A stretch of DNA of 64,000 nucleotides from Brevibacillus_H ginsengisoli (GTDB lineage: Bacteria; Bacillota; Bacilli; Brevibacillales; Brevibacillaceae), in assembly GCF_050113715.1 (NCBI RefSeq), contig NZ_JBNJQR010000006.1:242355-306354 (forward strand). Reading direction: 5' to 3'. The position numbers were made by a program, and so were the translations under genes. Under the pieces are notes generated by a model. That model was not told where the DNA came from. It ran no database searches and saw nothing but the letters and a program-made list of their open reading frames with translations. Positions 9,217-17,232 of this stretch are shown piece by piece. Within the stretch, counting starts at the first letter, position 1; the number at the start of each line of letters is the position of its first letter.

Positions 9217-9396
9217 ATGGAGAATCCGAACAAACAAGAAGTCCAAATTGTCGATTTTGAAGAGTTGTTACAATACATTGAACAACGTCTGGAAAAGGCG
9301 CAAATGAAAGTTGGACGTGATGAAATCATTACGATCCTGCAAGCGGAAGAAGCCTTTTTGATGGAGAAGGGACTCATCGAAGAGATCGTGGAATAG
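9217..9396 (+). CDS. Small acidic protein, YozD-like
   Basis: A 59-residue acidic protein (begins MENPNKQEVQIVDFEELLQY, ends GLIEEIVE) with an excellent ribosome site, AGAGGAGG, 7 bases before the ATG. Size and charge pattern, with the ending LMEKGLIEEIVE, resemble the YozD family of small Bacillus proteins of unknown function; this likeness is from memory and weak. It lies 48 bases after the ABC permease and may be read from the same message. Confidence 0.65.
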   Translation: MENPNKQEVQIVDFEELLQYIEQRLEKAQMKVGRDEIITILQAEEAFLMEKGLIEEIVE

Positions 9397-9429
9397 TCAT
9401 TCTCGTATATAGGTCTGTCCTTTTGGCGG

Positions 9430-9458
9430 TTGTGTCAACAGGATTGCATCTGTATACT
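9430..9458 (+). promoter_or_regulatory. Probable sigma-A promoter for the DUF1292 gene
   Basis: TTGTGT at 9430-9435 and TATACT at 9453-9458, spaced 17 bases, 45 bases before the DUF1292 start codon. Confidence 0.5.
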
Positions 9459-9502
9459 GTAATGGAAGTACACCCTATCTATACTGAAGGACGTGAAACC
9501 AA

Positions 9503-9829
9503 ATGACTGAGAACAAAGGGTTAGAAGTAGGAGACGTTATTACCCTCGACGACGAGAATGGCGAGCCGATTGGCGATTTTGAAGTACTTGCATTGTTTGA
9601 TCTGGAAGGCAAGGAATATGTAGCTTTGACTCGTCCATTGGATGAAGAAGAGCTTGAAGAAGAAACAGATGAAGAGCTTGAGATTTTCGTTCTGGGCATT
9701 GAGGATGGCGAATTGGTGCCACTTGAAGAGGATGAAGAAACCAAAGCCTTCGCGAAGCTCGATGAAATTCTCGAAGATATTGAAATCGTTGGCGGCCATG
9801 ACCACGATCACGATCACGAACATAAATAA
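9503..9829 (+). CDS. DUF1292 family acidic protein with His/Asp tail
   Basis: This 108-residue, very acidic protein matches the DUF1292 (YrzB-like) pattern: DVITLDDENGEPIGDFEVLA, EYVALTRPL, and IFVLGIEDGELVPLEEDEE followed by an Ala/Phe-Leu helix. The family is widespread in Bacillales and has no established function. The C-terminus ends in an alternating HDHDHDHEH tract that could bind divalent metal. AAGGACG is the ribosome site. A terminator follows directly, so the gene is likely monocistronic from the promoter at 9430. Confidence 0.85.
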   Translation: MTENKGLEVGDVITLDDENGEPIGDFEVLALFDLEGKEYVALTRPLDEEELEEETDEELEIFVLGIEDGELVPLEEDEETKAFAKLDEILEDIEIVGGHDHDHDHEHK

Positions 9830-9850
9830 GCATAAACGGATTACATAAGG

Positions 9851-9876
9851 GAGGGCACATTTTCGTGCTCTCTTTT
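9851..9876 (+). terminator. Rho-independent terminator
   Basis: Stem GAGGGCAC/GTGCTCTC with one G-T pair, a 6-base loop and a TTTT tail, 21 bases after the DUF1292 stop. Confidence 0.75.
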
Positions 9877-9903
9877 CATTAGGTTTTGTGAACGGGGGAT
9901 AGC

Positions 9904-10449
9904 ATGATCATACAGCAGCAAGAATTATGTGTGAATGGGCTAACGTATACGATTCGATCTGCAATCGAGAAAGATGCGAAAGAATTGTCAGCGTTAAGAT
10001 TACAGATTGATGGAGAGACCGAAAATTTAGACAGAGAAAAAGGAGAGGCGTTTATCGACCCATCAGGCTTTGAACACCTCATCCAAATAGATACATTAAA
10101 TCAGCGGAATTTATTCTTGGTGGCGGTCGTTCAAGATCGGATCGTCGGGTTTTCCAGATGCGAAGGAAATCTTCTGAAAAGATTCTCTCATAAAGTCGAA
10201 TTCGGCGTATGCGTCTTACAAGAGTATTGGGGCTACGGGATTGGGAAAAATCTTTTGAATGAGTCGATTGCGTGGGCTGACGCCAATGGCATTAAAAAAA
10301 TGACGTTGAATGTTTTGGAAACCAACGAAAAAGCCATCCAACTGTATAAAAAGCTTGGATTTGAAATAGAAGGTGTATTAAAAAAGGACAAAATCCTCTC
10401 TGACGGACAATATTATAACACGGTTGTCATGGGAAGATTTCATGAATGA
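9904..10449 (+). CDS. GNAT family N-acetyltransferase
   Basis: A 181-residue single-domain acetyltransferase. The acetyl-CoA binding motif A is VCVLQEYWGYGIGKNLLNES (about residues 102-121), with the following conserved LNVLETNEKAIQLYKKLGFE. The start YTIRSAIEKDAKELSAL is typical of the family. The substrate is not predictable. ATG is preceded by a GGGGG ribosome site. A second GNAT gene starts 16 bases downstream, so the two are probably cotranscribed. Confidence 0.88.
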   Translation: MIIQQQELCVNGLTYTIRSAIEKDAKELSALRLQIDGETENLDREKGEAFIDPSGFEHLIQIDTLNQRNLFLVAVVQDRIVGFSRCEGNLLKRFSHKVEFGVCVLQEYWGYGIGKNLLNESIAWADANGIKKMTLNVLETNEKAIQLYKKLGFEIEGVLKKDKILSDGQYYNTVVMGRFHE

Positions 10450-10465
10450 AGAAGGGGGCATTAAG

Positions 10466-11026
10466 GTGAACAACTTTCCTAGACTTGAAACGGATCGGTT
10501 TATTCTAAGACAATTGCGCTTAGAAGATGCAAAGGATTTATTCCAATATTTTTCTTTGGATGAAGTAACAGAATATTATGATTTAGCGTCGTTCGTCGAG
10601 GTGAGTCAAGCCGAAGAACTGATCCGTAGCTGGAATGAGCGATTTGAGAAGCAACAAGGGTTTCGTTGGGCCATTTGTACTTCCACAGACAATCGAGTAA
10701 TGGGGACATGCGGCTTCCACAACTGGAGTAAGGAGCATTACAAGGCGGAGATCGGCTATGAACTAGCACCGGAATTCTGGCGGCAAGGCGTAATGACCGA
10801 AGTGGTTGGACAAGTCATAGCCTTTGGCTTCGAACAGCTAGGCCTAAATCGAATCGAAGCCTTTATTGATCCAGGGAATATAGCTTCGCGGAAGTTGTTG
10901 GAGAAGGTTGGTCTTCATGAAGAAGGTCACTTGAAGGAGTGTTTTTATGAAAAAGGACGCTTCGTGGATGCCGTTTTGTTTGCTGTCGTGAAAAATGATT
11001 GGATGTATTCAAAAGTCCCCTTGTAA
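10466..11026 (+). CDS. GNAT acetyltransferase, RimJ/RimL-like
   Basis: This 186-residue protein begins with the RimJ-type pattern FPRLETDRFILRQLRLEDAK, followed by TDNRVMGTCGFHNW, EIGYELAPEFWRQGVMTEVV and the C-terminal NIASRKLLEKVGLHEEG. Related enzymes acetylate N-termini of ribosomal proteins or small molecules. I chose the GTG at 10466 because GAAGGGGG lies 6 bases upstream; an upstream ATG would overlap the previous gene and lacks a ribosome site. The stop codon lies inside the terminator hairpin. Confidence 0.85.
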   Translation: MNNFPRLETDRFILRQLRLEDAKDLFQYFSLDEVTEYYDLASFVEVSQAEELIRSWNERFEKQQGFRWAICTSTDNRVMGTCGFHNWSKEHYKAEIGYELAPEFWRQGVMTEVVGQVIAFGFEQLGLNRIEAFIDPGNIASRKLLEKVGLHEEGHLKECFYEKGRFVDAVLFAVVKNDWMYSKVPL

Positions 11027-11041
11027 AAAAGGGGACCTTTT
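11015..11041 (+). terminator. Terminator overlapping the acetyltransferase stop codon
   Basis: Stem GTCCCCTT/AAGGGGAC with a 6-base loop and TTTTT tail. The left arm is coding sequence, and the TAA stop lies in the loop. Confidence 0.75.
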
Positions 11042-11056
11042 TACCGTCTATTTCCA

Positions 11057-11452
11057 TTAAACTGACATACTCGCCCCAGGAATAATATTATCCTTCAAAT
11101 CATGAACGGCCAGGATACAGGTAAAATCTGTTTCTTGAAGCTCGCGTACAAGTGCGGAAGCTTCATCCTTGGTTAATCCCAAATGCTCCAATTTGGTCCG
11201 AAGTTCCTCGCCGCCGTTGGAGAACACATGGGCTTTGGATTCAATATTTCCCACCGCATCGTCTTTATGCTTACTGTACTTGTAATAGTTATCCCGTTGG
11301 TTGGAGTGATTGCGGGTTGGACTCCATTTCAGGACGTAAATATCGTCTTTGGCGTATCCGGAGGAATTGAGGGCAGCAATATCTGAAACAAGCTCCTGAT
11401 CGAACTTATGGAACTTCACAAACGGTTTGGTCGCACTGATCATTCTGGACAT
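11057..11452 (-). CDS. YflT-domain general stress protein
   Basis: A 131-residue protein with the heat-induced stress protein YflT / GSP17M-like fold (SGYAKDDIYVLKW, EELRTKLEHLGLTKDEASAL, FTCILAVHD). Bacillus homologues belong to the general stress regulon, function unknown. AAAGGAGGA lies upstream of the ATG. I looked for a sigma-B promoter (GTTT...GGGWAW) upstream on the minus strand and did not find a convincing one. It is convergent with the upstream acetyltransferase pair. Confidence 0.85.
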   Translation of the reverse strand: MSRMISATKPFVKFHKFDQELVSDIAALNSSGYAKDDIYVLKWSPTRNHSNQRDNYYKYSKHKDDAVGNIESKAHVFSNGGEELRTKLEHLGLTKDEASALVRELQETDFTCILAVHDLKDNIIPGASMSV

Positions 11453-11651
11453 CCTCCTTTGCTGCTAAGTGAAAGTCATGTCTTATTGTTACCGGAAAAG
11501 AAGTGGATTACCCGAGACGGAATCGATTTCTTTGTTCCCTTGAAAAGGGGGAACGAACCGCATACAATAAGAAAGGCTTTATGCGGGAAGAATCGATTTT
11601 TCACTTAGGCAAAAGCAGGTTCTTTAGCAAAAGAAGGAACTACATAAGGTC

Positions 11652-11726
11652 ATGCCGAATAAAAACGGGTGCTACCACTTAATATGCAGATTGTGTATGC
11701 GAACGATTAAATCGACGAAGGCATAA
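11652..11726 (+). CDS. Candidate 24-residue Cys-containing peptide upstream of parE
   Basis: An ATG preceded by a modest AAGG opens a 24-residue frame, MPNKNGCYHLICRLCMRTIK plus four residues, with three cysteines and one histidine. It is followed at once by a perfect 8-bp inverted repeat (11726-11733 and 11743-11750) and then a U-tailed terminator. This suggests a short transcript in front of parE. Coding is unproven; it may equally be a leader or small RNA. Confidence 0.3.
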   Translation: MPNKNGCYHLICRLCMRTIKSTKA

Positions 11727-11750
11727 AGTTAATGAGATAAGGATTAACTT

Positions 11751-11783
11751 GCCATCTTGCACGCGCAGGATGGCTGTTTTTTT
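11751..11783 (+). terminator. Rho-independent terminator upstream of parE
   Basis: Stem GCCATCTTGC/GCAGGATGGC with one G-T pair, loop ACGC, then TG and a run of seven T. There is no annotated plus-strand gene between it and the minus-strand YflT gene, so it ends an unrecognised short transcript or attenuates parE. Confidence 0.75.
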
Positions 11784-11789
11784 CGTCTG

Positions 11790-11819
11790 TTGTTTTTTCT
11801 TTTGCTGATATGGTATAAA
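11790..11819 (+). promoter_or_regulatory. Possible parE promoter
   Basis: TTGTTT at 11790-11795 and TATAAA at 11814-11819, spacer 18, about 52 bases before the parE start codon and just after the terminator. Confidence 0.4.
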
Positions 11820-11870
11820 ATAGCGATTAAGTGTTCGTATCGTGTTGATTCAAGTAGAGGGGAGAAGCGA

Positions 11871-13826
11871 ATGACAGAACCTAATACACTTTCTTATACA
11901 GAAGATGATATTCAAGTCTTGGAAGGCTTGATTGCTGTACGCAAACGACCTGGCATGTATATTGGTTCAACGGGATCACGCGGGTTGCACCATTTACTTT
12001 GGGAAATTGTGGATAACGCGAAAGATGAAACCTTAGCGGGTTTTAACAATAAAATTATTGTGACGTTGTTTCCAGATGGCAGTGCGCGTGTAGAGGACTT
12101 TGGCCGAGGAATTCCAACAGGTATGCACAAAACTGGGCGACCGGTTCCAGAAGTTATCTTTACGACACTGCACGCAGGAGGAAAATTTGGCGGTGGAGGA
12201 TATGCCAAGAGCGGCGGATTACACGGGGTAGGCTCCAGCGTGGTCGTAGCGCTTTCCAAATGGCTGGAGGTAGATATTCACCGCGAAGGCAAAATTCATA
12301 GGCAACGCTATGAATATGTCGTCGATGCCAACGGAGTGGAGCATGTAGGGAAACCTGTCACCGACTTAGAGATCGTTGGAGATACCAAGCGAACAGGGAC
12401 GACCGTTACTTTTCTCCCGGATGAGAGTGTATTTACCTCCAATCGCTTCGATTTTGATCTCATTCGGGATCGCTTCCGGGAAACGGCTTTCCTGTTGAAA
12501 GGACTCAAAATGGTCCTGATCGACAAACGTGGCCCTCAGGAACGCAAAGAAGAGTTCTACTTCGAAGAGGGATTGAAATCATACGTCGAGTATCTTAACG
12601 AAGGCAAGCAAACTCTTCATCCAATCGTTTACTTCGATGGTGAGAAGGATAACATCTACGTTGAGCTCGCGTTTCAATACAATGATGGATACAGTGAAAC
12701 ACTTGTGTCCTACGTAAACTCTGTTCCAACTAATGACGGCGGTACACATGTGACCGGATTTCGAAACGGAACAACCCGTGTGTTTAATGAGTACGCTAGA
12801 CGCAAAGGCTTCTTGAAGGAAAAGGATGCCAACCTGACAGGAAACGACCTGCGAGAAGGCTTCCTTGGGGTATTGTCGTTGCAGATGGGCGAAGTGCAAT
12901 TTGAGTCCCAAACCAAAGACAAGCTGGGGAATGAAGAAGCGAGAACCATTGTCGAGCAAATCGTTTCCGAGAAGCTGGGCTTCTTCCTGGAAGAAAATCC
13001 GGAGATCGGTAAGCTCCTCGTGGAGAAAGCGGTTCGTTCAGCCGAGATTCGCGAAGAAATGCGTAAACAACGGGAAGCGCTTCGAGCGGATAAAAAGGGC
13101 AAAAATAATAAAAAACGCAAATCCATCTCCGAGAAGTTCGCGCCTCCGCAATACAAGGATCCGAAGCGTAATGAATTGTTCCTTGTGGAGGGAGATTCTG
13201 CGGGAGGTTCGGCTAAGCAAGCGCGGGACTCCGAATTTCAGGCAATTTTTGGCCTGAGAGGGAAGCCGCTTAACACAGAAAAAGCGAAGCTCTCCGAAGT
13301 CCTCTCCAATGAAGAATTCCGTACCATTCTGGAAGTCATTGACACCGATTTGGGAGAAGAATTTTCACTGGAAGATTGCGCCTTCGATAAAATTATCATC
13401 ATGTCTGACGCCGACGTTGACGGTTCCCATATCCAGACGCTCCTTTTAACCTTCTTCTTCCGCTACATGCAGCCGTTAATCGCTTCGGGCAAGCTGTTCA
13501 TCGCTCAGCCTCCGCTGTATCAGGTGTTAAAAGAAGGCAAAAATCCTCAAGCCATTTATTGCTGGGATGATTATGAGCTGGAACAGGCACTGAAGAAACT
13601 GGGCCGAGGAACAACGATTCAGCGTTATAAAGGTTTGGGGGAAATGAACCCTGATCAATTATGGGATACGACGATGAATCCAGAGACGCGCAAGTTGATT
13701 CAGGTCAACCTTGAAGATATGGCTCACAGCGAGAAGCTGGTTACTGTACTAATGGGCGATAAAGTTCCTCCTCGCCGTGAATGGATTGAAACCCATGTCA
13801 CATTTGAAGTGGGAGAGGATGAATAA
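11871..13826 (+). CDS. parE: DNA topoisomerase IV subunit B
   Basis: A 651-residue GyrB/ParE family ATPase subunit. It shows the GHKL ATP-binding fold (LLWEIVDNAKDETLAG, VEDFGRGIPTGMHKTGRPVP, GGLHGVGSSVVVALS) and the TOPRIM metal site (LFLVEGDSAGGSAK, IIMSDADVDGSHIQTLLLTF). ParE rather than GyrB is indicated by the parC partner directly downstream and the lack of a recF/gyrA neighbourhood. The ATG at 11871 follows GAGGGGAGAAG; a longer frame starts at 11757 but would include the terminator. Stop and parC start are separated by 2 bases. Topoisomerase IV decatenates daughter chromosomes. Confidence 0.95.
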   Translation: MTEPNTLSYTEDDIQVLEGLIAVRKRPGMYIGSTGSRGLHHLLWEIVDNAKDETLAGFNNKIIVTLFPDGSARVEDFGRGIPTGMHKTGRPVPEVIFTTLHAGGKFGGGGYAKSGGLHGVGSSVVVALSKWLEVDIHREGKIHRQRYEYVVDANGVEHVGKPVTDLEIVGDTKRTGTTVTFLPDESVFTSNRFDFDLIRDRFRETAFLLKGLKMVLIDKRGPQERKEEFYFEEGLKSYVEYLNEGKQTLHPIVYFDGEKDNIYVELAFQYNDGYSETLVSYVNSVPTNDGGTHVTGFRNGTTRVFNEYARRKGFLKEKDANLTGNDLREGFLGVLSLQMGEVQFESQTKDKLGNEEARTIVEQIVSEKLGFFLEENPEIGKLLVEKAVRSAEIREEMRKQREALRADKKGKNNKKRKSISEKFAPPQYKDPKRNELFLVEGDSAGGSAKQARDSEFQAIFGLRGKPLNTEKAKLSEVLSNEEFRTILEVIDTDLGEEFSLEDCAFDKIIIMSDADVDGSHIQTLLLTFFFRYMQPLIASGKLFIAQPPLYQVLKEGKNPQAIYCWDDYELEQALKKLGRGTTIQRYKGLGEMNPDQLWDTTMNPETRKLIQVNLEDMAHSEKLVTVLMGDKVPPRREWIETHVTFEVGEDE

Positions 13827-13828
13827 AC

Positions 13829-16387
13829 ATGCTATCCAATCGAATTATAGAACAAAGCTTCACCGAGATTATGGGGAAACGCTTCGGGGATTACGCCAAT
13901 TTGGTCATTCTCTCCCGCGCGATCCCAGATGCTCGTGACGGCTTGAAGCCAGTTCAACGCCGAATTTTATATGCGATGTATCAAGAGGGCAACACAAACG
14001 ACAAACCGTACCGCAAGTCTGCCAAGACAGTCGGTTATGTGATGGGTACCTTCCATCCACACGGCGATAGTGCCATCTATGAGACGATGGTACGGATGGC
14101 GCAATGGTGGAAGATGCGTCAGGTGTTGATTCAAGGACACGGGAACTTCGGTAGCTTGGACGCCGACCCGGCTGCGGCGATGCGTTATACGGAGTCACGG
14201 TTGTCCGCACTAGCGAACGAGATGTTGCGTGATATTGATAAAGATACCGTTACCTTTATTCCTAACTACGATAACTCGACCGAGCAGCCGGCCGTTCTGC
14301 CGTCGCGGTTTCCGAATCTATTAGTCAACGGAGCTTCCGGGATTGCCGTAGGTTTTGCCACCGATATTCCAACCCATAACCTGGAAGAAGTGATTGACGC
14401 GACCATCGCGCAGATGAAGAATCCGGCGATTACGCTAGATGAACTGATGGAGTTGGTGAAAGGCCCCGATTTCCCTACTGGAGGAATCGTGCAAGGGGTT
14501 TCGGGTATCCGCAAAGCCTTTGAAACGGGACGAGGTCAATTTATTATCCGCGGACGCACGGAATTGGAAGAGCCAAAGGGCGGCAAGGTGAAAAAAATCG
14601 TCATCACCGAAATCCCATACGAGGTGGTCAAATCTCGATTAGTGGCTCAGATTGATGAATTGGTGATGGAACGCAAGATTGAAGGAGCAATTGCGGTTCG
14701 TGACGAGACGGGGCGCAAGGAAGCGGAACAGAAAAAGGTTCGAATCGTGATTGATCTGAAAAAAGAGGCGGATCCAACGCCGATATTGCAGTATCTTTAC
14801 AAAAACACGGATTTACAGATTTACTACAACTACAACATGAACGCGATCCATGAAGGTACGATTAAGCAGATGGGGCTAAAAGCGCTTCTTGACGCTTACA
14901 TCGTGCACCAGAAGGAAGTCGTCACACGCCGCTGCCGATTCGATCTCGAGCGCAAGCAGAATCGTGAGCACATTGTAGAAGGGTTAATTCGCGCTAAGTC
15001 TATCCTGCGTGAGATCGTCGATACGATCATGGCTTCCAACGACCGTGCCGATGCTAAGCGTAACATCATGGAGCAGTACGGCTTCACAGATATCCAAGCA
15101 GACGCGATTCTGAATATCCAATTAGCTTCCTTAACTCGAATCGATATCGTCAAGCTGGAAAAGGAACTAGCTGCCTTGGCCAAGGAGATCAAGGAACTGC
15201 AAGCGATTCTTGACAGTGAGAAAAAGCTGATTCAAGTAATCGAATCCGAATTGACCGAAATTCGTAAGAAATACGCAGACCCTCGGAGAACGGAGATCCA
15301 GGGCGAGATTGAGGATATTAAGGTTAATATCGCGATGCAGATTAATGCTGAGGACTGTATCGTAACGTTTACCAACGATGGGTACATCAAGCGGACAAGT
15401 CCTCGTTCCTTCAAATCCATGGGGGGAACTATTGAGACCTGCGGGGTCAAGGAAGGCGACAAGGTGAAGAGCTTCATTGAAACTAACACCTCGCATACCG
15501 CCTTGTTCTTTACGCAGGACGGCAAATATTTTGTCATGCTGGTTAACGATATCCCGGATACCAAGTGGAAAGATATTGGAACGGCGCTGATCAACGTCAT
15601 CCCGCTAGAGAAGCAGCAATCGATTATCGGCTTTACGATCATCGAGAACTTCCAGCAGCCGCTCTTCGTTTATCATCTGTCACGTTCCGGTTTAATCAAA
15701 AAAACGCCATTGACTGAGTATGAGACCAATCGTTCCAGTGCCATTGTGGCAGCCAAACGCAAATCGGATGAGGATTTGTTCGTCAAGTGCTTCGTGGCGG
15801 GGGAAGCAGAGAACATTCTAGTGATTACAAGAGAAGGCATGGGAATTCGCTTCCCAATTCTGGAGGTATCGGCTACTGGAAGAGCTTCCTCTGGTGTCAA
15901 AGCGATTGCTTTAGCGCCGCAAGATGAAGTAGTGACAGCCATCCTCTCTAATCCGGAAGATGATCGGGTGGTCAGTGTTCTTACCCAGGAAGGGGTACTG
16001 AAGCGTACCTACATCCGTGACTTCCCATTGCAAGGCCGTGCGGGAAAAGGGGTTATCCTTATTCGTAAGCGCAAAACCGCCCCGCACCAGATCATTGCCG
16101 CCATGCGGGAAGATGTGAATCGTGACAAACTAATCGTTTTGACTGAAACGCATGAGATGGTACTGATTGAACCGGATCATATCTCCATCAACGAACAAGG
16201 CGGAATCGGGCGAATGGCAGTCGAGCATAAGATCGTCGATGTTCTATTCGAAGCCACCTTGCCAACAGAGAATGGCCGAGGAGAACCAACCGTGTCAGAA
16301 CCATCTAAAGCACCTGTCTCTCCTTTGGATGAATCGCCAGTGAAGCAGGCGAGTCTGTTTGATGATACGGATAAAAAGGAGTCGTAA
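13829..16387 (+). CDS. parC: DNA topoisomerase IV subunit A
   Basis: An 852-residue GyrA/ParC family subunit. The catalytic tyrosine is Tyr120 in AAAMRYTESRLS, following the QRRILYAMYQEG and HPHGDSAIYETMVRMAQWW motifs. The C-terminal half carries beta-pinwheel repeats (for example FTNDGYIKRTSPRSFKS, LTQEGVLKRTYIRDFPLQG). The last 50 or so residues are a Pro/Ser/Glu-rich tail ending SLFDDTDKKES. It pairs with ParE as the A2B2 enzyme and overlaps no other gene. Size is slightly above the usual 800-820 residues because of that tail. Confidence 0.95.
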   Translation: MLSNRIIEQSFTEIMGKRFGDYANLVILSRAIPDARDGLKPVQRRILYAMYQEGNTNDKPYRKSAKTVGYVMGTFHPHGDSAIYETMVRMAQWWKMRQVLIQGHGNFGSLDADPAAAMRYTESRLSALANEMLRDIDKDTVTFIPNYDNSTEQPAVLPSRFPNLLVNGASGIAVGFATDIPTHNLEEVIDATIAQMKNPAITLDELMELVKGPDFPTGGIVQGVSGIRKAFETGRGQFIIRGRTELEEPKGGKVKKIVITEIPYEVVKSRLVAQIDELVMERKIEGAIAVRDETGRKEAEQKKVRIVIDLKKEADPTPILQYLYKNTDLQIYYNYNMNAIHEGTIKQMGLKALLDAYIVHQKEVVTRRCRFDLERKQNREHIVEGLIRAKSILREIVDTIMASNDRADAKRNIMEQYGFTDIQADAILNIQLASLTRIDIVKLEKELAALAKEIKELQAILDSEKKLIQVIESELTEIRKKYADPRRTEIQGEIEDIKVNIAMQINAEDCIVTFTNDGYIKRTSPRSFKSMGGTIETCGVKEGDKVKSFIETNTSHTALFFTQDGKYFVMLVNDIPDTKWKDIGTALINVIPLEKQQSIIGFTIIENFQQPLFVYHLSRSGLIKKTPLTEYETNRSSAIVAAKRKSDEDLFVKCFVAGEAENILVITREGMGIRFPILEVSATGRASSGVKAIALAPQDEVVTAILSNPEDDRVVSVLTQEGVLKRTYIRDFPLQGRAGKGVILIRKRKTAPHQIIAAMREDVNRDKLIVLTETHEMVLIEPDHISINEQGGIGRMAVEHKIVDVLFEATLPTENGRGEPTVSEPSKAPVSPLDESPVKQASLFDDTDKKES

Positions 16388-16389
16388 CC

Positions 16390-16716
16390 ATGTCCCTTCC
16401 ATTTGAGTCATTTACGACAGAATTAAATTATTTACAGGTGTCCTTGTTGTTAGATACCGTCTCCTATTTTGAGGAGTCACCTAAGCTGTTATCGATCCCT
16501 AGTCAACAGGGATCGGTAGCGGTACCTTTATTACCAGCTGCTTTGCAAGCCATGCTGGAGGTCCTTGAGAAGGATTCTCCCGCTCAAAAAAGCGAATTTT
16601 CCTTTGCTTTTGAATGGGTGGATGAGTCTTCTCAAAAAGGATTGGTTCGAATTGGGCTCCCCACTAAAGAGACGATCGAGCAAGAGACTGATTGGCAGGC
16701 GTTTTCGGCGGTCTAG
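16390..16716 (+). CDS. Hypothetical protein downstream of parC
   Basis: A 108-residue protein starting 2 bases after the parC stop with AAAGGAG as ribosome site, so it is almost certainly translated from the parEC message. It is acidic and predicted globular with no signal peptide or transmembrane segment. I do not recognise a family. Its position suggests a lineage-specific accessory to the topoisomerase operon, but nothing in the sequence shows a function. Confidence 0.6.
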   Translation: MSLPFESFTTELNYLQVSLLLDTVSYFEESPKLLSIPSQQGSVAVPLLPAALQAMLEVLEKDSPAQKSEFSFAFEWVDESSQKGLVRIGLPTKETIEQETDWQAFSAV

Positions 16717-16796
16717 AGATCAGACTTCTAAGTAAAGTTCCATGCGTCCACTTGACACCTAGGTATTTCCTGGGTAAGCGCAATTTTCGCTGTTTA

Positions 16797-16825
16797 TTGA
16801 CACATCTCGCGTAGGTTTTTATTTG
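16797..16825 (+). promoter_or_regulatory. Possible promoter for the 67-residue gene
   Basis: A perfect TTGACA at 16797-16802 with TATTTG at 16820-16825, spacer 17. The -10 is weak. Confidence 0.4.
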
Positions 16826-16861
16826 GAGCTATTGGGAAAACTATGCTCGGAGGTGATCGGC

Positions 16862-17065
16862 ATGGAACGAAATATGAAAGTCCGTGGACGTGAACTGAAT
16901 TTTGCGTCCACGTATGATGGAGATGCGCAGTATAATGTCCAGGTGCGAAGTGGTGACAAGCTCATCACCATGTTCAAGGTGGCAGCTGAGGAAGAGGATG
17001 AGGTCTTCGATTCGGCTATTGCGCAGTTTACCGCAGAGGTTGACTTGGGCCACATTAAATTGTGA
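16862..17065 (+). CDS. Small hypothetical protein
   Basis: A 67-residue protein, predicted beta-rich and soluble (MERNMKVRGRELNFASTYDG to DLGHIKL). The ATG at 16862 follows a near-perfect GGAGGTGATC ribosome site; a longer frame from 16823 lacks one. It has its own possible promoter and a strong terminator, which supports a real gene. Family not recognised. Confidence 0.65.
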   Translation: MERNMKVRGRELNFASTYDGDAQYNVQVRSGDKLITMFKVAAEEEDEVFDSAIAQFTAEVDLGHIKL

Positions 17066-17083
17066 GATGACCTATTGGTTAAG

Positions 17084-17116
17084 AAGCTGTCGGGGGTTTC
17101 CCGGCAGCTTTTTTCG
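17084..17116 (+). terminator. Rho-independent terminator
   Basis: Stem AAGCTGTCGGG/CCCGGCAGCTT (one G-T pair), small GGTTT loop and a T6 tail, 18 bases after the 67-residue gene. Confidence 0.85.
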
Positions 17117-17161
17117 TGTGTAATATCGGAAGTAAAGAGGGACGAAGTCTTTTCTTAGATC

Positions 17162-17190
17162 TTTAACATTCGAAATATGCGGTATATAAT
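17162..17190 (+). promoter_or_regulatory. Probable promoter of the subtilase gene
   Basis: TTTAAC at 17162-17167 and a consensus TATAAT at 17185-17190 with a 17-base spacer, 42 bases before the TTG start. Confidence 0.5.
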
Positions 17191-17232
17191 GGAATAGTCT
17201 TAATTTACAGGTAGTATGAAGGGGTGCTCTAG

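Noticed and set aside
9475..9744. Minus-strand Ser-rich open frame
   Set aside because: It is the antisense of the Glu/Asp-rich DUF1292 gene; poly-Ser is the expected mirror of GAA/GAT runs.
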